Below are positions 7,152 to 13,082 of a DNA stretch of 13,082 nt, piece by piece (positions within the stretch are counted from its first letter, which is position 1; each line of letters opens with the position of its first letter). Under the pieces are notes generated by a model that had not been told where the DNA came from, made no database searches, and saw nothing but the letters and a program-made list of their open reading frames with translations. A program made the translations under genes and the position numbers. Source of the DNA: a bacterium (GTDB taxonomy: Bacteria; Fidelibacterota; Marinisomatia; Marinisomatales; Marinisomataceae); NCBI GenBank assembly GCA_023255095.1, contig JALRJJ010000122.1, forward strand, positions 1 through 13,082. The letters are read 5' to 3'.

Positions 7152-8091
7152 TCTGTTTTGGTAATTCTCTTACATATTGATTAACACTTTCAATTTTTCC
7201 ATCAAGATCAAAGAAATATTGCTCTGATAAATCAGCTTCCCATTTATTTCCATTCTTACCTACAACTTTTGCAGTAGAATAAACTAAAACTCCAGAAGCA
7301 GGGTCTGTATCTTTGATTTTGATAGGTAACATTGCCCATGGTTTCCACTCTTGAGATTCTCTATTGCTAAAAATTTCAGCTAATTCATCATGAGTTATCT
7401 CTTCTCCATTAAAAAGGAAGGGATTAGTAAATAATAAGGAAACTGCTTCGGCGTCAAGCTTATTTGCTGCTTCAATAAATGTTTCAAGTGTTTCAATTTC
7501 TCCTCTATTAGAAAAAACAAATGGTCTTCCGTTCCAATCATTATCAGGATTTCTTCCAATAAACTTTCCACCCTCTTTTAAACAACATTCATTTTCTTGA
7601 TTGTCTCTATTTGTTCCCCAAATCCAAGAAACTTTACCCTCGTCAGCATCATCAAAGCGAATTACATCGATATAACTTGCTCTCAATTTAGTTCCATTCT
7701 TTTGAACTTCTTCATCGTTTGAAAAAGAAATTACAAATGAACCATCATCTCCAATATTTCTCAAAGGAATCATAGCCCAGGGTTTCCATGAGTAAGACTC
7801 TAAGTTTTCAAACTCTTCTAATAAATAGTTAAGCTGATCACCTTCGACAAAAAGTTCCTTCATTTTATCAGAGTCTAAATTTGAGTATGCTTCAGTAAGA
7901 TTTAGTGCTTTATCCATATAATCATCACTTGCTAAAACATATGCTGCGCCATTCAATTCATTTTCTTCTCCATTGGCTGGCATAAACTTACCAGCAGATT
8001 CAACTCCGTCGTAAACAACTGAAATATTCTCTGTACAACCAAATAAGAGGAATAGACTAATGATGCTTACAAAATAGGTGTTCAATTTCAT
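7132..8091 (-). CDS. Lipoprotein with two tandem NTF2/SnoaL-like modules
   Basis: 319 residues. I place the start at 8091, not at the ATG further upstream at 8199 that would lie inside the tRNA-Ala gene: from 8091 the product begins with a textbook lipoprotein signal (MKLNTYFV...LFGC, Cys19) and is preceded by AAAGGA at 8099-8104 with a 7-base spacing. The mature part holds two related modules of about 110-140 residues, each running from a helical segment (EAYSNLDSDKMKELF at 67-81; EAANKLDAEAVSLLF at 207-221) through a shared WKPWAM[I/L]P motif (102-109 and 249-256) to two beta-strands and KNG(T/N)K. The pattern looks like NTF2/SnoaL-like folds, which bind small ligands, but no catalytic residues can be assigned. 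A cysteine pair (169-170) lies between the modules. Function unknown. First protein gene after tRNA-Ala, overlapping the PHP gene by 20 bases. Confidence 0.8.
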   Translation of the reverse strand: MKLNTYFVSIISLFLLFGCTENISVVYDGVESAGKFMPANGEENELNGAAYVLASDDYMDKALNLTEAYSNLDSDKMKELFVEGDQLNYLLEEFENLESYSWKPWAMIPLRNIGDDGSFVISFSNDEEVQKNGTKLRASYIDVIRFDDADEGKVSWIWGTNRDNQENECCLKEGGKFIGRNPDNDWNGRPFVFSNRGEIETLETFIEAANKLDAEAVSLLFTNPFLFNGEEITHDELAEIFSNRESQEWKPWAMLPIKIKDTDPASGVLVYSTAKVVGKNGNKWEADLSEQYFFDLDGKIESVNQYVRELPKQNESPEE

Positions 8092-8098
8092 ATAGAAT

Positions 8099-8104
8099 TC
8101 CTTT
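8099..8104 (-). promoter_or_regulatory. Shine-Dalgarno site deciding the lipoprotein start
   Basis: AAAGGA on the minus strand, 7 bases before the ATG at 8091. The longer string AAAGGAATT and the spacing are identical to those before pepF (4534-4539). It supports the shorter reading frame over the one that would start within tRNA-Ala. Confidence 0.75.
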
Positions 8105-8157
8105 CGATTAATTTGAATGAAATCTAGTTTTAAAATACAGAAAAGAAAAATAAAAAG

Positions 8158-8230
8158 TGGAGCCGATCGGGATCGAACCGACGACCTCATGAATGCCATT
8201 CATGCGCTCTCCCAACTGAGCTACGGCCCC
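8158..8230 (-). tRNA. tRNA-Ala (anticodon GGC)
   Basis: A complete cloverleaf on the minus strand. The acceptor stem GGGGCCG/CGGCTCC includes a G3-U70 wobble pair, the main identity element of alanine tRNA. D-arm GCTC/GAGC; anticodon stem CATGA/TCATG with loop ATGGCAT, anticodon GGC; T-arm GTCGG/CCGAT around TTCGATC; discriminator A. CCA is not encoded; the next bases are a T-run (CTTTTTATTTTT) that may end transcription. A candidate -10 (TATTGT, minus strand, 8238-8243) is suitably placed upstream but has no convincing -35. The tRNA lies between the terminator of the sigma-factor operon and the NTF2-like lipoprotein gene. Confidence 0.96.
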
Positions 8231-8260
8231 AAGTGAAACAATATTAAAGACTAATATTTA

Positions 8261-8299
8261 GAATTAAAATAAAAATGGGAGAAAAAATCTCCCATTTTT
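8261..8299 (-). terminator. Intrinsic terminator of the sigma-factor operon
   Basis: A perfect 12-base inverted repeat (8271-8282 with 8288-8299, core GGGAGA/TCTCCC) with a 5-base loop. On the minus strand it is followed by TTTTTATTTT. It lies 21 bases after the stop of the repeat lipoprotein gene and before tRNA-Ala, and so separates the two transcription units. The flanking A- and T-runs would also let it work weakly in the other direction. Confidence 0.88.
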
Positions 8300-8319
8300 A
8301 AGTAGATGCGAGTAATTAA

Positions 8320-9207
8320 TTAGTTAGAATTTCTACCACAATTTTCTTTCCAAGCTTTCCTCATTTCTAGAAGATTATTGATTGTCATAACAGATCCATC
8401 TTCAAAAATGATTGTTACTGGATAAATTAGTTGTGGTCTTTGTTTTCTTCCTGAAAACGAAGCATAAAAAGTTTTCATTTTTTCTGAAAGATCTTCTTCA
8501 TTTTCAGCAGTAATAATCGTTCCATCAGGCATATAAAAGCTAACTGGAAATTCTATCGAAAAACATTTTTTATCGTTCTCATCTCCACGACATGCTTGAT
8601 AGGCATTTTTTAGCTCCTCATCAGAATTAATTGTTACTATTACTGGGTCTCCACCATCGGTTTCCGGTTTATATTCTATTTGAATAGGATATGAGAAAGT
8701 AGGTTTTTCTTTAACACCGGAACTTTCATATCGCTGTTTTAAAATACTCATAAATTCTTCTTTGGAGTTAGCTGTAAAATGCTCATCACCAAAATGAAAT
8801 GACAAAGGAAAAGCAAATCTAAAACATTTTCTTGCATGACGATGACGATCATCTCCAATTCCATTTCTTATTGAATCATCTGATCCTAATATTCTTCCAT
8901 CTCTAGCAAAATATATCTTAGCGATATCTCCTACATCACGAGTCATATCTCCCATAGATACACTGTAGCCATATTTTGGAGAAATAGATGCCGAAACAAA
9001 AATATGATCAAAATACTCTTCTTCAACAACTCGTAAAGAAGGTACTGGTAAATCTGCAGCATCAATATTTATAGCACTAGCATCATTCTCAATAGCTGCA
9101 ATCAACTGTGAGTCATTCATCAAATCATCCTTTGAAAAAGGATTCATCGAATCACTACAAGAATAAAAAAAGACCGATAAAAATATAAATAAAGTTATTT
9201 TTCTCAT
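8320..9207 (-). CDS. Lipoprotein with two tandem cysteine-bounded repeats, last gene of the ECF sigma operon
   Basis: 295 residues, not a family I can name. The N-terminus is a lipoprotein signal (hydrophobic stretch ending FFYSC, Cys17). Residues 18-127 have no recognised domain and end in a charged, His-rich stretch (DDRHRHARKC, 119-128). Then come two repeats of about 80 residues: 128-206 and 215-290. Each opens with CF and FP(L/V)SF, followed by an aspartate-containing turn, a T.N/EN segment, a helical stretch, then a second YP(I/V).I strand and a closing helix ending in Cys (YQAC at 206, KENC at 290). Similar beta-rich repeats occur in lipoproteins of FCB bacteria, in my recollection. 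The start has a good AGGAGA Shine-Dalgarno, 9 bases after the Spy-like gene, and the terminator follows, so this is the distal gene of the sigma operon. A sensor or effector in the envelope stress response is inferred from context only. Confidence 0.78.
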   Translation of the reverse strand: MRKITLFIFLSVFFYSCSDSMNPFSKDDLMNDSQLIAAIENDASAINIDAADLPVPSLRVVEEEYFDHIFVSASISPKYGYSVSMGDMTRDVGDIAKIYFARDGRILGSDDSIRNGIGDDRHRHARKCFRFAFPLSFHFGDEHFTANSKEEFMSILKQRYESSGVKEKPTFSYPIQIEYKPETDGGDPVIVTINSDEELKNAYQACRGDENDKKCFSIEFPVSFYMPDGTIITAENEEDLSEKMKTFYASFSGRKQRPQLIYPVTIIFEDGSVMTINNLLEMRKAWKENCGRNSN

Positions 9208-9216
9208 TTTTTTCTC

Positions 9217-9714
9217 CTAATTATTTCTATTGTTTTTGCGATAACGATCTAAACGTCTTTTCATATCGCGTGGATTATTTTTTCGTTCGTTCAATTCTGA
9301 AGACAAACTATCCTTAATTTTTTCTTCCATCAATAGAAGTTTAACCATTTGATTGTCGTTTAGAATATTTTGAGCTGCTGTTAAAAAATTAGCATGCATT
9401 GTGGCAGCTTCATTTTTTAATTTTTTTTCTAAATCAATCACTTTATTGAAATCGGCTTTAGTAGGATTTTCAATATCATTCTCTAGTTGTTTAATAGCAT
9501 CTCGTTGTTTTTTCTTAATCTCTTCGATTTTTCCATGGAATTCTCTTTGAAGAGGAAAGAATTTCTCAGCTTGCTCCGTGGATAGCTCCAAATATTTTGT
9601 TTGCATCCCAACAAGCCATACTCCTTTTTTGTCCTGGATATCTTTTTTAGAAGAATCTTGATTTTGACCAAAGATTAGGCCACACAACATTATTGTTAAA
9701 ATTAACTTTTTCAT
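9217..9714 (-). CDS. Spy/CpxP-like periplasmic protein
   Basis: 165 residues with a signal peptide (cleavage probable near residue 16, IFG/QNQ). The mature protein is almost wholly helical and highly charged. It carries two LTxxQ-like motifs: LELSTEQAEKFFPL at 42-55 and LNDNQMVKLLLMEE at 118-131, the spacing and setting typical of Spy/CpxP and heavy-metal-sensor-like proteins, which act as periplasmic chaperones or modulate stress signalling. The tail is very basic and asparagine-rich (RRLDRYRKNNRNN). It lies 16 bases after the putative anti-sigma gene, with an AAAGGA Shine-Dalgarno in the gap, and 9 bases before the repeat lipoprotein gene. The family is inferred from motif, size and neighbours; sequence identity within this family is always low. 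Confidence 0.72.
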   Translation of the reverse strand: MKKLILTIMLCGLIFGQNQDSSKKDIQDKKGVWLVGMQTKYLELSTEQAEKFFPLQREFHGKIEEIKKKQRDAIKQLENDIENPTKADFNKVIDLEKKLKNEAATMHANFLTAAQNILNDNQMVKLLLMEEKIKDSLSSELNERKNNPRDMKRRLDRYRKNNRNN

Positions 9715-9730
9715 TTATCTTTCCTTTGTA

Positions 9731-9997
9731 TTATAAATTATTTTCAGCCAGCAGTTCAATTGAGTCAAAGCTATCTAGATAATTCAAAGAGTCGCTAAAA
9801 TAAATACTTTCTGAAGAACTAAATAATGATGAATTAAAACCCAAATAAAAAAGACAAATCATTGCTATTGGACCAACATATAGAAATTGTTTCTTTCTTT
9901 TTTCTTTTAAATGATGCTGTTGATATAAATTGTTTAAAAATTGACCTTCATCAATCACTTCATCGAATTGATAATGTGCTTTTTTTAAATCATCCAT
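9731..9997 (-). CDS. Small single-helix membrane protein, probable anti-sigma factor
   Basis: 88 residues: a charged N-terminal part (1-37, probably cytoplasmic, ending in KEKRKK), one membrane helix (about 38-56) and a short acidic, Ser-rich tail of about 30 residues that would face the periplasm. The start lies 8 bases inside the ECF sigma gene (9990-9997), the standard coupled arrangement for a sigma/anti-sigma pair, and AAAGGATG provides a Shine-Dalgarno. There is no HxxxCxxC zinc motif, and the cytoplasmic part is much shorter than a classical anti-sigma domain. The role is inferred from position and topology; no homology is recognised. Confidence 0.65.
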   Translation of the reverse strand: MDDLKKAHYQFDEVIDEGQFLNNLYQQHHLKEKRKKQFLYVGPIAMICLFYLGFNSSLFSSSESIYFSDSLNYLDSFDSIELLAENNL

Positions 9998-10514
9998 GAT
10001 TCATCCTTTTTTTTAGAGTTTTTACCCCATGAGCATAATTATTTTTTGCTGCATCCTCAGAAATTGATAGTACCTCTGAAATTTCCTTGTAACTAAGTTG
10101 ATTTGCTATCCTTAAAACAATAACATTTCTCTGTTTCTTTGGAAGCATCTCAATATTTTTCCATAATTCTTTACTCAAAAAGGCTTTTTCATGAGTTGAA
10201 TCATCGATTGAAGGTTCTTTAATTTGATCTAAATGCAGAAATGAATTCCATTTATTCTTAAAAAAATAGGAATTAAGAACATTAATCTTTACTCTGTATA
10301 AATACGTATTAAATGATGATTGAAATCGAAAGTTTTTTAAACCTTTGATTAAGTTTAAAAAAACTTTTTGAGTTAAATCATCAGATTCAACTCTATCTTG
10401 AGTGATAGATAAAAAATAATTATATGTCATATTTAAATGTTTTTTTACTAATTCATTGAAAGCTTCAATTTCACCATTTTGATAATCTTTAATTAGCTCA
10501 TTATCGCTTTTCAT
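9990..10514 (-). CDS. ECF-type RNA polymerase sigma factor
   Basis: 174 residues, normal for the ECF family. Region 2 spans about 8-83 and includes DDLTQKVFLNLIKGLKNF (45-62), the core-binding and -10-recognition helix, and FNTYLYRVKINVLNSYF (68-84). Region 4 spans about 115-172: LPKKQRNVIVLRIANQLSYKEISEVL (124-149) then ISEDAAKNNYAHGVKTLKKRM (151-171), a helix-turn-helix for the -35. There is no region 1 or 3. It leads a run of four closely packed genes (probable anti-sigma, Spy-like, repeat lipoprotein), implying control of and by envelope stress. A modest AGAGG Shine-Dalgarno lies about 11 bases before the ATG. The 35-base gap after the YHYH gene shows no terminator, so read-through from upstream is possible; I cannot pick out an autoregulatory promoter. 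Confidence 0.93.
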   Translation of the reverse strand: MKSDNELIKDYQNGEIEAFNELVKKHLNMTYNYFLSITQDRVESDDLTQKVFLNLIKGLKNFRFQSSFNTYLYRVKINVLNSYFFKNKWNSFLHLDQIKEPSIDDSTHEKAFLSKELWKNIEMLPKKQRNVIVLRIANQLSYKEISEVLSISEDAAKNNYAHGVKTLKKRMNHG

Positions 10515-10549
10515 ATATTAGACTACCTCTAAGTAATAAAAGTAAAAAA

Positions 10550-11512
10550 TTAATTAAAATCACCTTTCAAGCATCTTGAAACGAAAGGGAATTCATCTGT
10601 TACAACATAATAATAAATCCCATCTGGAAATTCAGGGGTTACCCCAAATCTTCCGTTACATTCATCCAAATCTCCAGAACCTTCTATATATTCATAATCC
10701 TGAGTAAAGGCTCCCATAGGAATTGGAATATTAGGAGATGAATTTCCTTGACCAGGTCCACCAACCAATGTTGTTAAAATGTTGGGACGACCTGGATCGC
10801 CTTCAGATTTTAGTTGATAGCTTGATTGTAATGAAACAATAGCACTATTAGAATCAAACGAATTAGAATAACCATATCGGGCATATACTGGAAATCCATC
10901 GGCTGCCCACCCCACTAAGGTCATTCCTTGATTTTCTCCTAGGAAATCAACCAAGAGTTTTGGCATGCCATGGTAGTGATATTGACCATTAGGCTGAACA
11001 TGAGCATGATTCATATCATCTCCAAAATCAAACGTGTTGTGTCCTAAAGCTTCAATACTCCAATTGCCTTGTCCTTGAGCTAAGCTGCATACCCCATTAT
11101 CATCACATCTTCCAGCTGTAGCAGGGTCAAACTTTACACTATTTATTGCATATGCTATAATTTGTGCAGGACCATTTACATTAACTCCATTATTCGATAC
11201 AATTTCAGGACAAAGAGTGAATGTCTCACTTATATTTTGAGCAGTAATGGTATTAGGATTATTATTATTTGGAAATGTTCCAACTTCATGATTCGGAATC
11301 CCATTCCCAGTTAATATTCTGGAAGTTTCATTAGATGACCAACTATAAATGCTATATGCGTTAATAGATTCATCACTGTTATACATCCTGACACTTATAT
11401 CTGTAAGAATGTCTTTAGTAGAATAATTACTTTCACACTCTTCCGTGTAGAGCGTGTCATTTCCAGATTGACATCCAAAAAGTAAAAAGGTATATATAAT
11501 AAATTTTTTCAT
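10550..11512 (-). CDS. YHYH-domain lipoprotein
   Basis: 320 residues with a lipoprotein signal (MKKFIIYTFLLFGC, Cys14). The central part matches the YHYH domain: NHAHVQPNGQYHYHGMP at 168-184, then GWAADGFPVYARYGY at 201-215, and a closing block GSGDLDECNGRFGVTPEFPDGIYYYVVTDEFPF at 278-310. The clustered histidines (169, 171, 179, 181) suggest metal binding, but the family's biochemical role is not established as far as I know. Six cysteines lie in the mature part after the lipid-linked one (26, 101, 136, 142, 285, 314) and may form disulfides. No good Shine-Dalgarno precedes the ATG. It lies 35 bases before the ECF sigma gene on the same strand with no terminator between, so a link to that stress unit is possible but unproven. 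Confidence 0.88.
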   Translation of the reverse strand: MKKFIIYTFLLFGCQSGNDTLYTEECESNYSTKDILTDISVRMYNSDESINAYSIYSWSSNETSRILTGNGIPNHEVGTFPNNNNPNTITAQNISETFTLCPEIVSNNGVNVNGPAQIIAYAINSVKFDPATAGRCDDNGVCSLAQGQGNWSIEALGHNTFDFGDDMNHAHVQPNGQYHYHGMPKLLVDFLGENQGMTLVGWAADGFPVYARYGYSNSFDSNSAIVSLQSSYQLKSEGDPGRPNILTTLVGGPGQGNSSPNIPIPMGAFTQDYEYIEGSGDLDECNGRFGVTPEFPDGIYYYVVTDEFPFVSRCLKGDFN

Positions 11513-11586
11513 TTATTCTTGTTGTATTAAAAGTTATTTGACTTCCTTAATGTTAGAAAGTAGAAAATTGGAAAAGTAAAATAGAA

Positions 11587-11952
11587 TTACTTTTTTCTAG
11601 CATTAATGAAGGATTGGACCCCAAGTAAGATAGCAATCAAACATAAAACAAAAGTTAAAAATTGCTCAAGAGTAGCTAAAGGTCTATCTAGATCATTACC
11701 ACTTAACAAATAACCAAAAAGGAGTGGAATTGACTTGTAGGTAGCACCACAACCCATGCCAAAAAAGAAAAGATTCAAATGAGCAAAGTGTTTATGCATC
11801 GAAGGAAATTGTCTTCCAAGCATTAACATTAACTGAATGAATCCACCAATGAATCCAGGAATTAAAGCAGTAAATTGATTTGAAATTAAATAAAAGACTA
11901 ATGCAAGACCAATCAATGATAGGCTGATTTTATTGAAAACATTATCCATCAT
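11587..11952 (-). CDS. Small four-helix membrane protein of unknown function
   Basis: 121 residues (120 if the second ATG, three bases in, is used). Four hydrophobic segments are visible: about 8-23, 28-46, 57-83 and 92-114, with a short KHFAH motif (54-58) before the third and SFINARKK at the C-terminus. I recall similarly sized proteins with TALIP, KHxxH and SFIxAR features in other marine bacteria, but know no function for them. It starts 10 bases after the stop of the acylase gene, so it is probably in the same transcript. There is no strong Shine-Dalgarno, and translational coupling with the acylase is likely. Confidence 0.72.
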   Translation of the reverse strand: MMDNVFNKISLSLIGLALVFYLISNQFTALIPGFIGGFIQLMLMLGRQFPSMHKHFAHLNLFFFGMGCGATYKSIPLLFGYLLSGNDLDRPLATLEQFLTFVLCLIAILLGVQSFINARKK

Positions 11953-11962
11953 TCAAATTTAA

Positions 11963-13081
11963 TTAATCTGCAGGTTTAAACAACAGTTTCTTCATATTAG
12001 CATCACTTCTAATTGCCTCTTCGGAAAATCTAAAATTCTTAAATAATCCTTGATTGTAAAGCTCTGCTTGATCATCATAATGTTTTGAACCAAAAACTCC
12101 AGATTGACCTGTAGGAAGAATACTAAATCCATTATCTAAATTTGAGAGATCAATAATTCTTCTCATTGAAGAACCAGCACGTACTTCAAAAGGTTTTTCA
12201 ACACTGTAGCTAGCGGCTTGAGGAGTAAATCCTGAGCCACTCATTGGGAGTGGACCGACACTAAACTTTATCAATTTTTCAACCAAAGGATCTTTATCTA
12301 AACGATGCTTAAAACTAACTTGATGAACATCTCCCCAAACAATTTTTGATGGTTCTCCAAAATTATTTTTAATAAAAAAGTATGCATCGTAAAATGATTG
12401 ATTCATTATTTCATTTAATGATTCTTTTTTACTTGTTGAAACATTATCAATCCATTTTGAATTTCCATCACGAAACATTTTACGTAAAGCGATAGATCGT
12501 AAGTATTTCAAGCTATAAAATGTATCAAATGAAGTATTTCCAAACTGTGATAATTCATCTTGAAACAAATTTTTCAACGTGGATAAATAAACTGAATGAA
12601 ATGCTACAGTAGCTGAAGAATTTTTGCTCTCACTTCCATCCCATTCTGAGATTAAATTATAGATTTGATCTCCTTCTTTAGAAGACCCCACCGAGTAGTA
12701 TTCAACAAAAATCTTAGCATATTCTTCTCCGAATGGTGAATGAATATCATTTAGCATTGATTTCATGTCCTCAACATTCAATTTATCCTTGGAGTTAATT
12801 CTAGAATCAATTTGTTGAGCTCTACTAGGATCAGCCCAATATCTAGAAATGTAATATGGATATGAATCGTCGATAGTCTTATTATTGCCGTTCGAAATAT
12901 ATCCTTTTTCAGGGTTAAATAAGTATGGCATTTCTTCAAATGGAATATATCCTTTCCAGTCATTCGTGGAAGTTGATCCATCAAATGGTAATAATTTTTC
13001 TCCTCCGTCACGAATTGGTATTTTTGAACTAGGTCTCCACCCAATGTTTCCATTTATGTCTGCATATGTCCAATTCTGTCC
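11963..13081 (-). CDS. Penicillin acylase family (Ntn) hydrolase, C-terminal part (runs off the right edge)
   Basis: The frame is open from the right edge of the window (first full codon at 13081) to the stop at 11963, about 372 residues, or roughly the second half of a family protein (usually 700-850). The visible part begins GQNWTYADINGNIGWRPSSKIPIR, then DWKGYIPFEEMPYLFNPEKGYISNGNN, which is the conserved beta-subunit core including the NPxxGYIxxxNN segment whose Asn helps form the oxyanion hole. Next comes YYISRYWADPSRAQQI, matching the family's RAxRI segment, and near the end GSSMRRIIDLSN and SILPTGQSGVFGSKHYDDQAELY, the usual R..D......PGGQSG..S.HY.DQ..L.. block. These enzymes are exported, self-processing amidases acting on N-acyl compounds such as acylated lactones or peptides; the substrate is not predictable. 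The signal peptide, alpha chain and N-terminal nucleophile Ser lie outside the window. Confidence 0.93.
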   Translation of the reverse strand, partial: GQNWTYADINGNIGWRPSSKIPIRDGGEKLLPFDGSTSTNDWKGYIPFEEMPYLFNPEKGYISNGNNKTIDDSYPYYISRYWADPSRAQQIDSRINSKDKLNVEDMKSMLNDIHSPFGEEYAKIFVEYYSVGSSKEGDQIYNLISEWDGSESKNSSATVAFHSVYLSTLKNLFQDELSQFGNTSFDTFYSLKYLRSIALRKMFRDGNSKWIDNVSTSKKESLNEIMNQSFYDAYFFIKNNFGEPSKIVWGDVHQVSFKHRLDKDPLVEKLIKFSVGPLPMSGSGFTPQAASYSVEKPFEVRAGSSMRRIIDLSNLDNGFSILPTGQSGVFGSKHYDDQAELYNQGLFKNFRFSEEAIRSDANMKKLLFKPAD

Positions 13082-13082
13082 T

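Noticed and set aside
8092..8199. Longer N-terminus for the NTF2-like lipoprotein, starting at the ATG at 8199
   Set aside because: That ATG lies inside tRNA-Ala, the extension has no signal-peptide logic, and the ATG at 8091 has a good Shine-Dalgarno and begins a clear lipoprotein signal.
9483..9671. A 62-codon minus-strand frame within the Spy-like gene
   Set aside because: Shadow frame of an Lys-rich coding region, with no independent start signal or domain.
12778..13053. A 91-codon minus-strand frame overlapping the acylase gene
   Set aside because: It is the +1 frame over conserved penicillin acylase sequence and has no recognisable protein character.
1..13082. CRISPR arrays, insertion sequences or toxin-antitoxin pairs
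   Set aside because: No regularly spaced repeats, no terminal inverted repeats with a transposase, and no small gene pair of that type were seen.

Overview
The window is AT-rich and densely coded, with no gene-free stretch over 150 bases. It carries about 16 protein genes and two tRNAs, nearly all on the minus strand. Signal peptides, lipoboxes and periplasmic protein families point to a Gram-negative bacterium. The AT richness, lipoprotein-heavy content and mix of families (YHYH lipoprotein, penicillin acylase, PHP phosphodiesterase with signal peptide, ECF sigma with Spy-like partner) suggest a marine member of the FCB group, possibly Marinimicrobia/SAR406. That placement is inference; no marker gene in the window settles it.

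Layout, left to right. (1) 1-772, minus: smpB then tyrS (tyrS runs off the left edge), joined by an ATGA overlap. (2) 917-1474: an orphan N-terminal half of a tyrosine recombinase on the plus strand, whose stop codon meets the 3' end of a convergent tRNA-Gly(GCC). (3) 1531-4526, minus: a lipoprotein form of oligoendopeptidase F, translationally coupled (ATGA) to an exported 5'-nucleotidase-like protein that has lost most metal ligands. (4) 4576-5400, plus: a patatin-like phospholipase, divergent from pepF across a 49-base gap and overlapping the next gene tail to tail. (5) 5375-8230, minus: tRNA-Ala(GGC), a lipoprotein with two NTF2-like modules, a PHP-family phosphodiesterase and a membrane-anchored cyclophilin; the three protein genes are tightly packed. 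(6) 8320-10514, minus: an ECF sigma factor, a very small membrane protein that is probably its anti-sigma factor, a Spy/CpxP-like periplasmic protein and a repeat lipoprotein, closed by a strong intrinsic terminator at about 8261-8299. (7) 10550-13082, minus: the C-terminal part of a penicillin acylase-family hydrolase, a small four-helix membrane protein and a YHYH-domain lipoprotein.

Functionally the window is mostly cell-envelope business: peptide, amide, phosphodiester and lipid hydrolysis, periplasmic folding, and a self-contained sigma/anti-sigma stress unit. The unit at 8320-10514 is the best candidate for a little-described system: its last gene is a lipoprotein with two tandem cysteine-bounded repeats, in the position where a sensor or effector of the sigma factor would be expected. 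The second point of interest is the recombinase remnant ending exactly at a tRNA 3' end.
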